64,000 bases of DNA from Methanosalsum natronophilum (GTDB taxonomy: Archaea; Halobacteriota; Methanosarcinia; Methanosarcinales; Methanosarcinaceae), in assembly GCF_024808815.1 (NCBI RefSeq), contig NZ_JANUCS010000010.1:1-64000 (forward strand), in the 5' to 3' direction. A program made the translations under genes and the position numbers. Under the pieces are notes generated by a model that was not told the DNA's origin, made no database searches, and saw only the letters and a program-made list of their open reading frames with translations. Shown in pieces: positions 27,728 to 37,600 of the stretch. Numbering within the stretch: the first letter of the stretch is position 1; each line of letters begins with the position of its first letter.

Positions 27728-29767
27728 TCAAATCTTCCTTAACAGGTACACCATCACTAGAATTCCAATCAGGCCAAGTACTGCTCCAAACCCAGGTGTA
27801 GGCTCGGGTTCAGGCTCAGGTTCAGGCTCAGGTTCAGGCTCAGGTTCGGGTTCTGGTTCAGGCTCAGGTTCTGGTTCTGGGTCAATTGGGTCAACCGGAT
27901 CTACGGGATCAACAGGGTCAACTGGATCCACTGGTTCACCAACTGTCCTCTCAACGAATGGATAGAACCTAACTTCATTTGTATCATCTGCTACACGGAA
28001 GTAGATATCACTCATTAAATGTTGTTTACTATCTCTTCTTAGAGTTAGTGTTGAATCGAGTTCCATCTCGATCTGACCGTCAGTGTTTGTGACCTTCATC
28101 TTACCAAACTTATCATCTGTATCAATATCAATACCATCATCTGATATTTGCCAGATACCCTCGATCACTACAAGACTGTCTACTGTACCCTGGAAAACCT
28201 GCTCGATATTTATTGCAAGTGTGATAATATCATCTTCGCCAAGAACAGTCTGGTCATAGAGCCAGGTAGTATCGGCGGAACCTACATCAATGATCTTATC
28301 ATCAAGGTATTCTCCATCTTTGTTCAATTCAAGCCAGACCTTTTTACCATCAACATCGATCTGTTTTGGTACTAGACTATAACCTTCCTCGAGTTCAAGA
28401 GATTGACCAACCCTAAGTGTCCATTTATCGTCAGTATCCATCAACAATTTAGATAATTTATCTACAGCTATACCGTCAAGTTGAGATTTATCATCTACTA
28501 AAGGACCGCCAGTGAACACAGGAACATATTCTTCTGCAAAAAAACCAATTATAGCATAATGTTCAAATCCATTGAAATTCTGTTCTGAGGTGACATTCTG
28601 AGGTATTGCAATATATTTGACTTTATCATCCTCTAAGCTCCTTGAACCTGGTGCAAGACCTGTTCCATCTACTTTCAAAATCTCTGAATGTTTATCTTCA
28701 CCTAGATCGTACCAGAATCCTGCAAATGAGCCTTGTAAAGATGCCGGTTCTCCATTGATCTGAGTTCCTGTAGCAGTCCAGTTGAACGTAGTTCCATGTA
28801 CTGCAATAGTACCTCGAACCTCATATGTGCCTGGAGTAGTTATCTCCTGCATTAGGTAGAACCTACCATCTGTGGCAGTAGTATAATCAGAGACTCTGAA
28901 ATAGAGACTTTCCATGATATGTTGCTTACTATCCCTTCTAAGCGTGATCGCTGTATCAAGTTCCATCTCGATCTGACCATCAGTGTTTGTAACCTTCATC
29001 TTACCAAACTTATCATCAGTATCAATATCAATACCATCATCTGATATCTGCCAGATACCCTCGATCACTACAAGACTATCTACTGTACCCTGGAAGACCT
29101 GCTCGATATTTATTGCAAGTGTGATAACATCATCTTCACCAAGAACTGTCTGGTCATAGAGCCAGGTTTTGTCAGCAGAACCTACATCAATGATCTTATC
29201 ATCAAGGTATTCTCCATCTTTGTTCAATTCAAGCCAGACCTTGTTACCATCAACATCGATCTGTTTTGGTACTAGACTATACCCTTCCTCAAGTTCAAGA
29301 GATTGACCAACCCTAAGTGTCCATTTATCGTCAGTGTCCATCAACAATTTAGATAATTTATCTACAGCTATACCGTCAAGTTGAGATTTATCATCTACTA
29401 AAGGACCGTCAGTGAAAACTGGAACATATTCTTCTGCCAAAAAACCAATTATGGCATAATGTTCAAATCCATTGAAATTCTGTTCTGAGGTTACATTCTG
29501 TGGTACTGAATAATATTTCAGGTCATCATCTTCCAATTTATTGTCCCCAGTCCATGAATTAATGATAAGTCTTTCACTCGATTTGTTCTCATTCAGATCA
29601 TACCAAAATCCTGCAAAGTTGGTACTGTTCGCTTCAAGGCCAGTATCGCCTATGCCCCATACAGGTCCCCTAATCTCAAGCTTGTCATTTGCTGCAGAGC
29701 TTGGAATTGCAACCGCAAACATCGACATTAGCATCAGGGCAACCAGCACAATTGCTATTTTTTTCAT
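27728..29767 (-). CDS. S-layer protein, duplication-domain type, with PGF-CTERM (paralogue 3)
   Basis: A 679-residue S-layer protein with a signal peptide (LMSMFAVAIPSSA), two duplication domains and a Pro-Val-Asp then Pro-Glu linker before PTPGF, a hydrophobic helix and LLRKI. Its two domains are unusually alike at DNA level. Most of 28020-28600 repeats 28920-29500 with few changes (both contain [19 protein letters not shown] and SLVPKQIDV). In paralogues 1 and 2 the two halves have diverged, so this gene has undergone recent internal homogenisation. GAGGAG lies just before ATG. Which of the three is the dominant tile cannot be told from sequence. Confidence 0.94.
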   Translation of the reverse strand: MKKIAIVLVALMLMSMFAVAIPSSAANDKLEIRGPVWGIGDTGLEANSTNFAGFWYDLNENKSSERLIINSWTGDNKLEDDDLKYYSVPQNVTSEQNFNGFEHYAIIGFLAEEYVPVFTDGPLVDDKSQLDGIAVDKLSKLLMDTDDKWTLRVGQSLELEEGYSLVPKQIDVDGNKVWLELNKDGEYLDDKIIDVGSADKTWLYDQTVLGEDDVITLAINIEQVFQGTVDSLVVIEGIWQISDDGIDIDTDDKFGKMKVTNTDGQIEMELDTAITLRRDSKQHIMESLYFRVSDYTTATDGRFYLMQEITTPGTYEVRGTIAVHGTTFNWTATGTQINGEPASLQGSFAGFWYDLGEDKHSEILKVDGTGLAPGSRSLEDDKVKYIAIPQNVTSEQNFNGFEHYAIIGFFAEEYVPVFTGGPLVDDKSQLDGIAVDKLSKLLMDTDDKWTLRVGQSLELEEGYSLVPKQIDVDGKKVWLELNKDGEYLDDKIIDVGSADTTWLYDQTVLGEDDIITLAINIEQVFQGTVDSLVVIEGIWQISDDGIDIDTDDKFGKMKVTNTDGQIEMELDSTLTLRRDSKQHLMSDIYFRVADDTNEVRFYPFVERTVGEPVDPVDPVDPVDPVDPIDPEPEPEPEPEPEPEPEPEPEPEPEPEPTPGFGAVLGLIGILVMVYLLRKI

Positions 29768-30347
29768 ATTTTTCTCCTCGTTTTATTTTTTTGTATATAG
29801 TTTTGATTACCCCGGGTTTACGGAAGTTAAACTATGTCCACATTAAATCATTATATGCACACAGATTCTTATCATAGTTTCAGAAAAATTAACTTTAATA
29901 CTATGATTGTCGAATTTTAACCCCTAAAATTACCCGTCATATGTATATCAAATACATAATATGGATTGTAAGAATATAACTATTGTGGTCTTTTTTCCAA
30001 ACTATTACACAATTTCGTGTATTGAAATGTTGTGTTCGTCAATTAACGATTAATTTTTTTTAGAGTTTATCTTTATATCTACACAGATTCTTCAACATGA
30101 TCATCAAACTTAAAATCATGTATTCCAAATATCTGTTTATTTCCTTATTTTTCAAAACGGGTCTTTAAATGAATTGAGAAAACTTCAGCAATAGATTTAT
30201 ATTTGCACTTAACATAATCTTTTCAAAATTAAGGTGTGCATTACCTGAGTCTTAAATAAAAACCACATTTTATATATTGTACAGATCAACTCAATCTAAA
30301 ACAAATTGAAACAATACTTAGGTATTTAGCTAACAGGAGAATTTTGT
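29768..30347. promoter_or_regulatory. divergent promoter region; shared S-layer element at 29933-29990
   Basis: 580 bases between the S-layer paralogue 3 and KaiC-like genes. On the minus strand the third copy of the shared block reads GACCACAATAG, TTATATT and ATACATATGACGGG, 166 bases before the ATG. On the plus strand TTTTATATAT at about 30268-30277 is a clear TATA box for the KaiC-like gene, implying a leader of about 50 bases. No gene in between. Confidence 0.6.
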
Positions 30348-31139
30348 TTGTTCGATAATATTCCCGACAATAATGGTACAAGTGGACTTAGTTCAAGTAG
30401 TGATGATGAGGATAGGGTACTGACGGGTATAGAAGGATTTGATGAAATATGCAATGGTGGTTTTTTACGTGATCGTACATACCTGGTTTCAGGGAATTCG
30501 GGTGCAGGTAAAACTAATTTTGCAATTCAGTTCATTTATAACGGTATTGTGAATTATGGTGAACCCGGATTAATTGTTGCTACGGAAGAAAAACCTCAGC
30601 ATATCAGAGAAAATGTTGCTAAGTTCGGATGGGACTTGAAGGCTTTAGAAGATGAAGGGATGTTAGCTATAATAGATGCTAGTTCAACTAAGATTGGAGT
30701 TCCTTCACAAGAGAAGTTCGTTGATGTGAGACCTTTTGATATGAGATCAATGATAGATCAGATCATCACCGCCCAGGAAGATGTGGGTGCTACAAGAGCA
30801 CTGGTAGATTCAAGTACTGCGTTAGGATTCCAAATACAGGACCCTGCCAGGATCAGAGTAGAGTTGCTTAAATTGAGTTCGACTCTAGAGATACTGGGCC
30901 TTACTTCGATAATGACATGTGAGACCATTAATGAGAATGAAGTATCAAGGTTTGGTGTAGAAAATTTCGTGACACAAGGTACTGTAGTTCTAAATTATCA
31001 TAAAGCTGATAATGTACGTACTCGTAGTATCGAAGTTTATAAAATGCGTGGATCGGATCATAGTAAAAAAATGCATCCTTACGATATTACCTCACAAGGA
31101 ATAGTTATACATCCAAACGAAGAAGTATACATGTTCTAA
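30348..31139 (+). CDS. KaiC-like RecA-superfamily ATPase, TTG start
   Basis: A 263-residue single-domain KaiC-like ATPase. A Ser-rich N-terminus is followed by LTGIEGFDEICNGGF, the Walker A motif GNSGAGKT at 49-56, then TEEKPQHIRENVAKFGWDL, the switch pattern typical of archaeal KaiC paralogues, and a Walker B strand RALVDSSTALG near 148. The start is TTG at 30348, eight bases after AGGAG; no ATG fits. It is divergent from S-layer paralogue 3. Role unknown; some relatives work in signal transduction or gene regulation. Confidence 0.85.
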   Translation: MFDNIPDNNGTSGLSSSSDDEDRVLTGIEGFDEICNGGFLRDRTYLVSGNSGAGKTNFAIQFIYNGIVNYGEPGLIVATEEKPQHIRENVAKFGWDLKALEDEGMLAIIDASSTKIGVPSQEKFVDVRPFDMRSMIDQIITAQEDVGATRALVDSSTALGFQIQDPARIRVELLKLSSTLEILGLTSIMTCETINENEVSRFGVENFVTQGTVVLNYHKADNVRTRSIEVYKMRGSDHSKKMHPYDITSQGIVIHPNEEVYMF

Positions 31140-31172
31140 GCTGCTCTGAGAATAAAATATCTTGATCTTATA

Positions 31173-31313
31173 TTAATCGAAATATTCTTGTTCATTCCCG
31201 CATGTGAGACATTTATAGATATAGTTCTGACGTTTGAGCATATCCTCTCTTTTAATAAGTGAACGACGCCATCTGTTCATTCGACCATTACATTTAGGAC
31301 ATATATGAAACAT
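31173..31313 (-). CDS. 46-residue zinc-ribbon protein
   Basis: A very short gene with a clear zinc-binding pattern: HICPKCNGRM at 3-12 and KCLTCGNE at 34-41, so Cys 5, 8, 35 and 38 form a CxxC...CxxC ribbon. Between them lies a basic, Arg-rich arm (NRWRRSLIKRE). GTGATC, part of the full archaeal Shine-Dalgarno sequence, is six bases before ATG. It lies between the KaiC-like gene and the giant AAA gene. A nucleic-acid or rRNA-binding role would fit a basic zinc ribbon but is inference. Confidence 0.72.
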   Translation of the reverse strand: MFHICPKCNGRMNRWRRSLIKREDMLKRQNYIYKCLTCGNEQEYFD

Positions 31314-31399
31314 TTGATGATCACGTTCTCGATAAGTAACTACCAGAAAAGTTTGGATTTATTGTATTGTATTGTATTATATACATGTGATGTGCTGTA
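31314..31399. promoter_or_regulatory. shared promoter region of the zinc-ribbon gene and the candidate RNA
   Basis: Contains four TATTG units followed by TTATATAC at about 31377-31384. On the plus strand this box lies about 23 bases before the start of the structured segment at 31400. Read on the minus strand it reads TATATAATAC and could also serve the zinc-ribbon gene. This would be a bidirectional TATA box. Confidence 0.4.
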
Positions 31400-31472
31400 G
31401 CCCGACGCACTAACTCCGGGAGATCATCCTATGGACGGTCCGCTGTCACTCCCAGTTACCCTCGTGACGGGC
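31400..31472 (+). ncRNA. candidate structured non-coding RNA, no known family
   Basis: A segment much richer in G and C than its surroundings folds into one long interrupted hairpin. GCCCG (31400-31404) pairs with CGGGC (31468-31472), CAC (31408-31410) with GTG (31464-31466), TAACT (31411-31415) with AGTTA (31454-31458), and GGGAG (31418-31422) with CTCCC (31449-31453). At the tip GACGG (31434-31438) pairs with CTGTC (31443-31447) around a TCCG loop, a UNCG-class tetraloop in plus orientation. A TATA box lies at the right distance upstream. It is not a tRNA, 5S, SRP or RNase P RNA that I recognise. Ends are approximate. Confidence 0.5.
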
Positions 31473-31633
31473 ATTATCGCAATAATTGTACCGTATTGAG
31501 GTTGTCTGTACATTCACTGAATGGTATATACCATGTTCTTATGCAAGGACCTAAAAATACGGCTACTCTGTTCATATGTTTCATTTAATATAAAAGTAAT
31601 GTACATTATACGGTTTTTACAATTAATACTATA

Positions 31634-34600
31634 TTATGTACTTGAAACATATCGTCGTATAAGTGAACTTAGTCTTTCAGGTATTTCTGAAGTTTCTTCT
31701 GCAATAGTTGCCTGGTCTTCTGGGTAGAGATCGAGAACAAAGTTGGTACCCTGGGCACCTATACCAAATCCTACTACGATTATGTTAGAGTACTTGTTCA
31801 CAAGGTCCTTGAACTGGTCACGATCGAACTGTTGGTTTGGGTCACCGTCAGAAAAATGGATTATAAGATTAAGTGATCTTCGATCATGTTTGGGTATTCG
31901 TTCAAATGCATAGTATATGGCCTGAAGATCATTATTTCTTCCTTTTGTCCTTGACACATCGTTTACTACCTTAATGATCTTTTTCTTAGTTAAATGTTCA
32001 CCGTATTTCAGGTAGATCTCCATTGGTTTATCGTCATGGAATCCAACTACCTCTACATTAACACCTTTTCTCTGGTCACTTTGGATTGCTGAGAGTAACA
32101 TGAGAACAGCGTCTGATACGTGATCGATCTTATCACCTTGCATACTTGCACTCTGGTCAATAAGTAGAGATATACGGACCATGTATCGTTCAGGTTGTTC
32201 ACGTTTCATGAATACTCGATCATTACCAGCAACAAGTGATGCGAGTTGAGTACTATCAAGTCTACCTTGAGCAAGATGTCTACGCCATATGCCCCTTTCA
32301 TGTCGGTATATTTGTCTAAATTTATCTCGCATTAGTTTAATATGGTCCATTACACGTTCGTACCTGACTTGAAACTCTTTCTGTTCCCGTTCAGTAATAC
32401 CTTCAAGTAACCTTTCTTCTCTTTCGAGTTCAGCTTTCTTTAATTCATCAACTCTTTTTTTCGCCTCGTTATCTTCATCGAGTCGTTCAAGTTCAATTCT
32501 TGACTCTTTAATAGCGTCCAAGATAAAGTTACGTAATTCCTCGAATTCTTCTGATGTGACTTGTCTACCAGTCTCATTGACGGGTTGGGTTGATAGTTTA
32601 GTGTTACGTTCATAATCAGTTAATTTAGTTGATGCCATGGATATTATTGCATCTTTCTCTGATTTAGTTGGGGGATCGATATGAATATCCTCAATAGTAA
32701 GGTATAATGAACGTTTTATCAGTTGTTGGAACTGAGGAGTATAATAGAGTTGTTTAGTTAATTCAATTAACTCGGTCTCGTTTTGGGTTGAGATGATCTG
32801 ATCTATTTTATCTTGAAGTGAATTGAATGCGTTTATTACATCTGTACCAAAATGATCTGTACTTATTCCTCTATTAATAGCCCCAAATCTCCAGTAATAG
32901 AGAAGTAATGTGATGAACTGGATATGTGGATATTCGTCATGTTCTACAACCAGCTTTTCTGAATCGAACGATTCTTCATATAATGCTAATATCCAGTCAC
33001 AGGTTCCAGGGAATTGAGCCATACCTTGTTGATTGATCCAAATATCACCAATTGCATTCACTAGTATTCGCGAGCCTGGTAATGACAGGAATTCGGTACT
33101 GAACTGTGTGGTGTTCCTATACAATATCTCAAATATTTCATGGAATAATAGGCCATAGATACTCTCATCATTGTCTCTATACAACAAATCCCATGGTGAA
33201 AAGAAGACATTTTTTATCCTAGGTATATCTTGAGCGAAAGTACAACCCCAAGAAGGTTTAGATGAAGAGTCTAAAGCATTAGATCTAGGTTTTTTCCATG
33301 GATGCAGAGGTATATCAAGAGCCGTTACAGTTTCAAGTAATCTCTGAAGTATTCGCTGTCTTTTTCTTGCACGTTCACTTTGATATAGAGTCGGTTTACC
33401 CGCTTCCCACCATCGATTGGGGTCATAGGTCTCTATCTCGTTCTCGGGTACTGGGAGAGAAAGGTTATAGCCTCGATATACAACTTCGTTTAGTGGTGTG
33501 CATTTAATACAGGGTTTTGGGTACTGTGTTTCAAGTACGTCTGTTAACATATAAAGGTCATTTAGATCGTTAGTGTTTAGATCGAGCTCATCTTCTCTTG
33601 AACTTAATCTTAGTTCGCGGTTAAGTAGTGTTCTTATATCCATGTCAGGGAAGTGTTTTAAATTCATTGCAATACGTTCAGTGCTCCTGAAAGTGGGTTT
33701 CCCATCATTACACTTCTCCCTAAGTTGGTTTATAAGACGTACAAGTGTCCCGAGTTGATGCATACAGTCATGATCTAGTTCTTTGATACCAATTAACCGT
33801 TTCATCACCTCGACCTCTTCTGAAGGTGGTAAGTATGTCATGTTTATACAGTACATACGGTCCATGAAATCTGCCATCATTGGGTTTATCTGATTAGTAT
33901 CTTCAGGGATAGTTGCTGTGAAGATTAGCTGAAACCCTTTCTTTGCAGTAACTTTATATGAATTACTGGAAATGTTTGGGTTCGAGGTATCTATACCTTG
34001 AGGTAATATTATTTCGCGAAACTGTAATGCGTGGTTCAGGACAGCAAGGACTCCGGGGGGTGCTCTATTCACGTCATCTATGATACAGGGTCGACCTTCA
34101 ACAGCTGATCTCACAAGTGGTGAGAGTTCGAGTTCAATAAACATATCATCTTTTTTTCGTACTGTTTTTTGCCAGACTGTCAGGTCATGGACGGTGGTTG
34201 ATTCGTGGAGTGACATATGTTCCACGTTCTTATCCAGTAGATCAAAGACAGAATGAGCTAACCATGTTTTACCACAACCTTGAGGTCCTACCAAGAGTAC
34301 ATTACGGTTCAAGTGAATTCCCAGTAGGGTCTGATGAAGTGATCGGTCATTCGTTTTAGTTCGTTTATTGAAATAATTGATCGTTGGTTTATTTGATTTG
34401 ATATTGGATTGGGGTAATAACGGGAAACTAAGGTGACCGGATATGAGATGACCTTTATCATAATATGGAGTGATGGTGTCTGATTGTGTATGAGTGGAAT
34501 TTTTTGAAAGTAAAACGTGTTCACCTACTTCTGAAACGAGATATGAGACTTTCGAATTAACCAGTTCATGACCTTCTTCCCAGTAACCTACCATGAACTC

Positions 34601-37600
34601 TGAATGAATTATTGTACTCAATGGTTCTTCGGGATGAGTTACTATATTTTCAACTATTCTTTCAAGTACTCTAAGCGACATTTTTCGCCAAATGGTCTTC
34701 TCGGAATTGATACTTGTTTGAAGTTCTATAAGGCGAGTGAGGAACGAGTAGGGCAATTCGTTATTACATGTCTTTTGTAGAAAGTTTAGTTTTTCTTGTA
34801 CTGGTAATTCTTTTATTTCCAGTACTGCACCGAACCTATCCTCGAAATCTTCACCTAGTTCATATCCTTCGTATCCTTCCTTGACCTCGTTCATTGTAGC
34901 GATTATCTGAAATCCTTGTGTTTTATTGAGCCACGTACCATCAGGCATTTCGAGTTGATCGGATTCCATTATTTCGTTCAGGATTGCACGTACCCCAGGC
35001 CTTACTCGTGTAACTTCATCAAGGATGATGATCTTGCCTTCTCGATATGCTTCAACTATATGACTATATTCCCAAACTGTTATACCAGCCTTAAGTCCTC
35101 TCATTGCAATAAGGTCTTGTGCTTCAGTTTCTTCTGATAGTGATATCACTATGGGGTCTTCACCCATGAGCTCACCGTATGCGAGTGATAACCAATCCTT
35201 ACCAGTACCAGCTTCACCTACAAGAAGTACGTGTTCTGACATACTTCTCATTTTTGAGAGAATGGTTACAACATTATCGTTCTGGCCAATACCGGATATG
35301 TACCTGCACTTGATACTAGGATATTTTCGTTGCCATACTATATCCCCGAAATCTACCTTTTCATAGTTTGTGGATAGTTGTGGTTTCTCAGAAACTATTG
35401 GCACTGATTTATCACCAAATTTGGCTTCCCAGCTTATCTTCCATACCTTGATCTGTTCATCATCAATTGCACCTTCAACACCGCACATCATACCCAGTAT
35501 ATCGATCCAATGTTCATCTGGGTATAATGCCTTGAATTTTATTGTGCGTACAAGTGTTCTTGTAGTAACTGTACGCCTAAAGTTCTGTATAGCAAGTATA
35601 CGTCTGCGATCCGCCATTTCAACAAGTTCGTGGATACGGTCACGAATATGCTCAGTAGGGGTACTGGAAGTTTCATTGTACCATACATTATGTAACAGTG
35701 CCTTTTCTTCGTCCGGTGCTAAATAATCGAGATTTATCGTGAACATACGGTCCATGAAATCTGCAAGTAATGGATTCACATCAACCAAACCACCAGGTGG
35801 AATTGCGGTCATCACGAGCCTGAAGTTCTTGTGTACTGATATCCTGTCAGTGTTCATTGACCCTATACGAACCTTTTTTGGGAGTATGATCTCACGAAAC
35901 TGTAATGCGTGGTTCAGGACAGCAAGAACTCCTGAAGATGCACGGTTCACGCCTTCTATCAAACAAGGTTTTCCTTCGATAGCGGCCCTCACAAGTGGTG
36001 AGATCTCAAGGTCAAGTGAAATATCATGCCCTATCCTTTCAGTCTTTTGCCAAGCAGTAAGATCGAGTTCTGTAGTACTTTCATGTAATGACATTTGTTC
36101 AATATCGGTATTCAGTAACTTGAAGATCGAAGTAGCTATAAATGTCTTCCCTGAACCTACGGGTCCCAATAACAATATATTTCTTTTGAGTGAAAGGCCT
36201 AGCATCAATTTATGTAATGCCTGATTGTTAGAATGAAAATCGGTAGTAAAGTAGTGTAATAGTTCGTTGTTGGTTGAGAGTGTGCTATTCCTTTTGTTCA
36301 CATCGAGTCGTACAGTACCTGATATTAACGCATTTCCTCTATAGTGAGGTACAAGGGTATCCCTTTCCACTGATTCTATGATGGAACTTAGTGGTTCTGC
36401 GAAACTTTCCGGTATTCTCCAGAAAAAAAGTTTTTGATCCTTGGAACTGGAGGCATAGATATAGTTATTTTGAAACTCGATCGTATCGAAATTTGTTGTA
36501 TCTTCGGGTGTGATCAATCTTGTACTGGTACTGGCCCATCCACCTTCACGTGTCTTTGACCACGTATAAAGTGAATTATTCATGCCATATCCAATAATAA
36601 ACTGAGTATTGGGAGATATATGAACAGATTTGAGTTTCTGTGGATTACCATTGAATTTGAGTTCATGGTATTCTATCTGTGGAGGTCTATTATGATATAT
36701 CTTCCATGCATGGATTTTATAGTCATTACCGTATGAGAATAGCCAGTTATGTTCATGGTCACATGACCATTTCATATCAGTCAGTTTACCTACGGGTCCT
36801 TTAAGTTTAATTGGTTCTGACCCGATATTTTCTTCTGAGATTGAATGCCATAAGTACAGGGTACCATCATTAATACCAGCAGCAACCAGGTACCTCCCAT
36901 CTTCGGACCATGAGAGTAACCCAAGATCAGTTGATTCTACCTGTTCTTGGAACAGTATATGTGTTTCTGTATTATTAGAAAGAGTAGGTTTGATTAGATA
37001 GATATTCCCGGCATATCCCACACAAGCTATCAATTTAGAGGTTGGTGACCATATTGCTGTGATCACAGATGTGGGGATTGGAATTGAAATTGATTTTTTA
37101 GTTAGGTCTGATTTTGATATGTCCAGAATATGAAGTGTATCTTTGTCATCAAGTAACAGTAACGATTTGTTGTCAGGGGACAGGGAGGTTACCAGAACTC
37201 TGTTCCCATCTTCCTTTAACCTTATACCATTAGAACGTGCAAATGTCATATCCTCATTTTTGTACCAGATCCAAACAGAGCCTTTTAATGTAACTATAAG
37301 GAAAAAGGAGTTATCAGTAGCTACAAATACTGATATGACTTTACTTAACTGATCCAGAATATGAGATTCGAGTTTTAACCATGTATTGTTCCCACGTTCC
37401 CAAACTTCAGGAGGAGCATACATTCCATTTACAATTAATAGATTGCCATCAGAGGATAGTGTTATTCTGTCTTTATGATCAGGTTCACGGTACAGTTCAT
37501 GCCAGTGACCCACAATTTTCCCGTTGTTTAGCTCTGAAACAAGTAATTTACCTGACCTGTCCATGAGCACTGCAGTTGAGCCGTTACTAGATACACGCAT

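Noticed and set aside
35370-36224. Two plus-strand open frames of 118 and 161 codons opposite the giant gene
   Set aside because: They are Ser-rich shadows of the AAA modules; the sense strand carries intact Walker motifs throughout.
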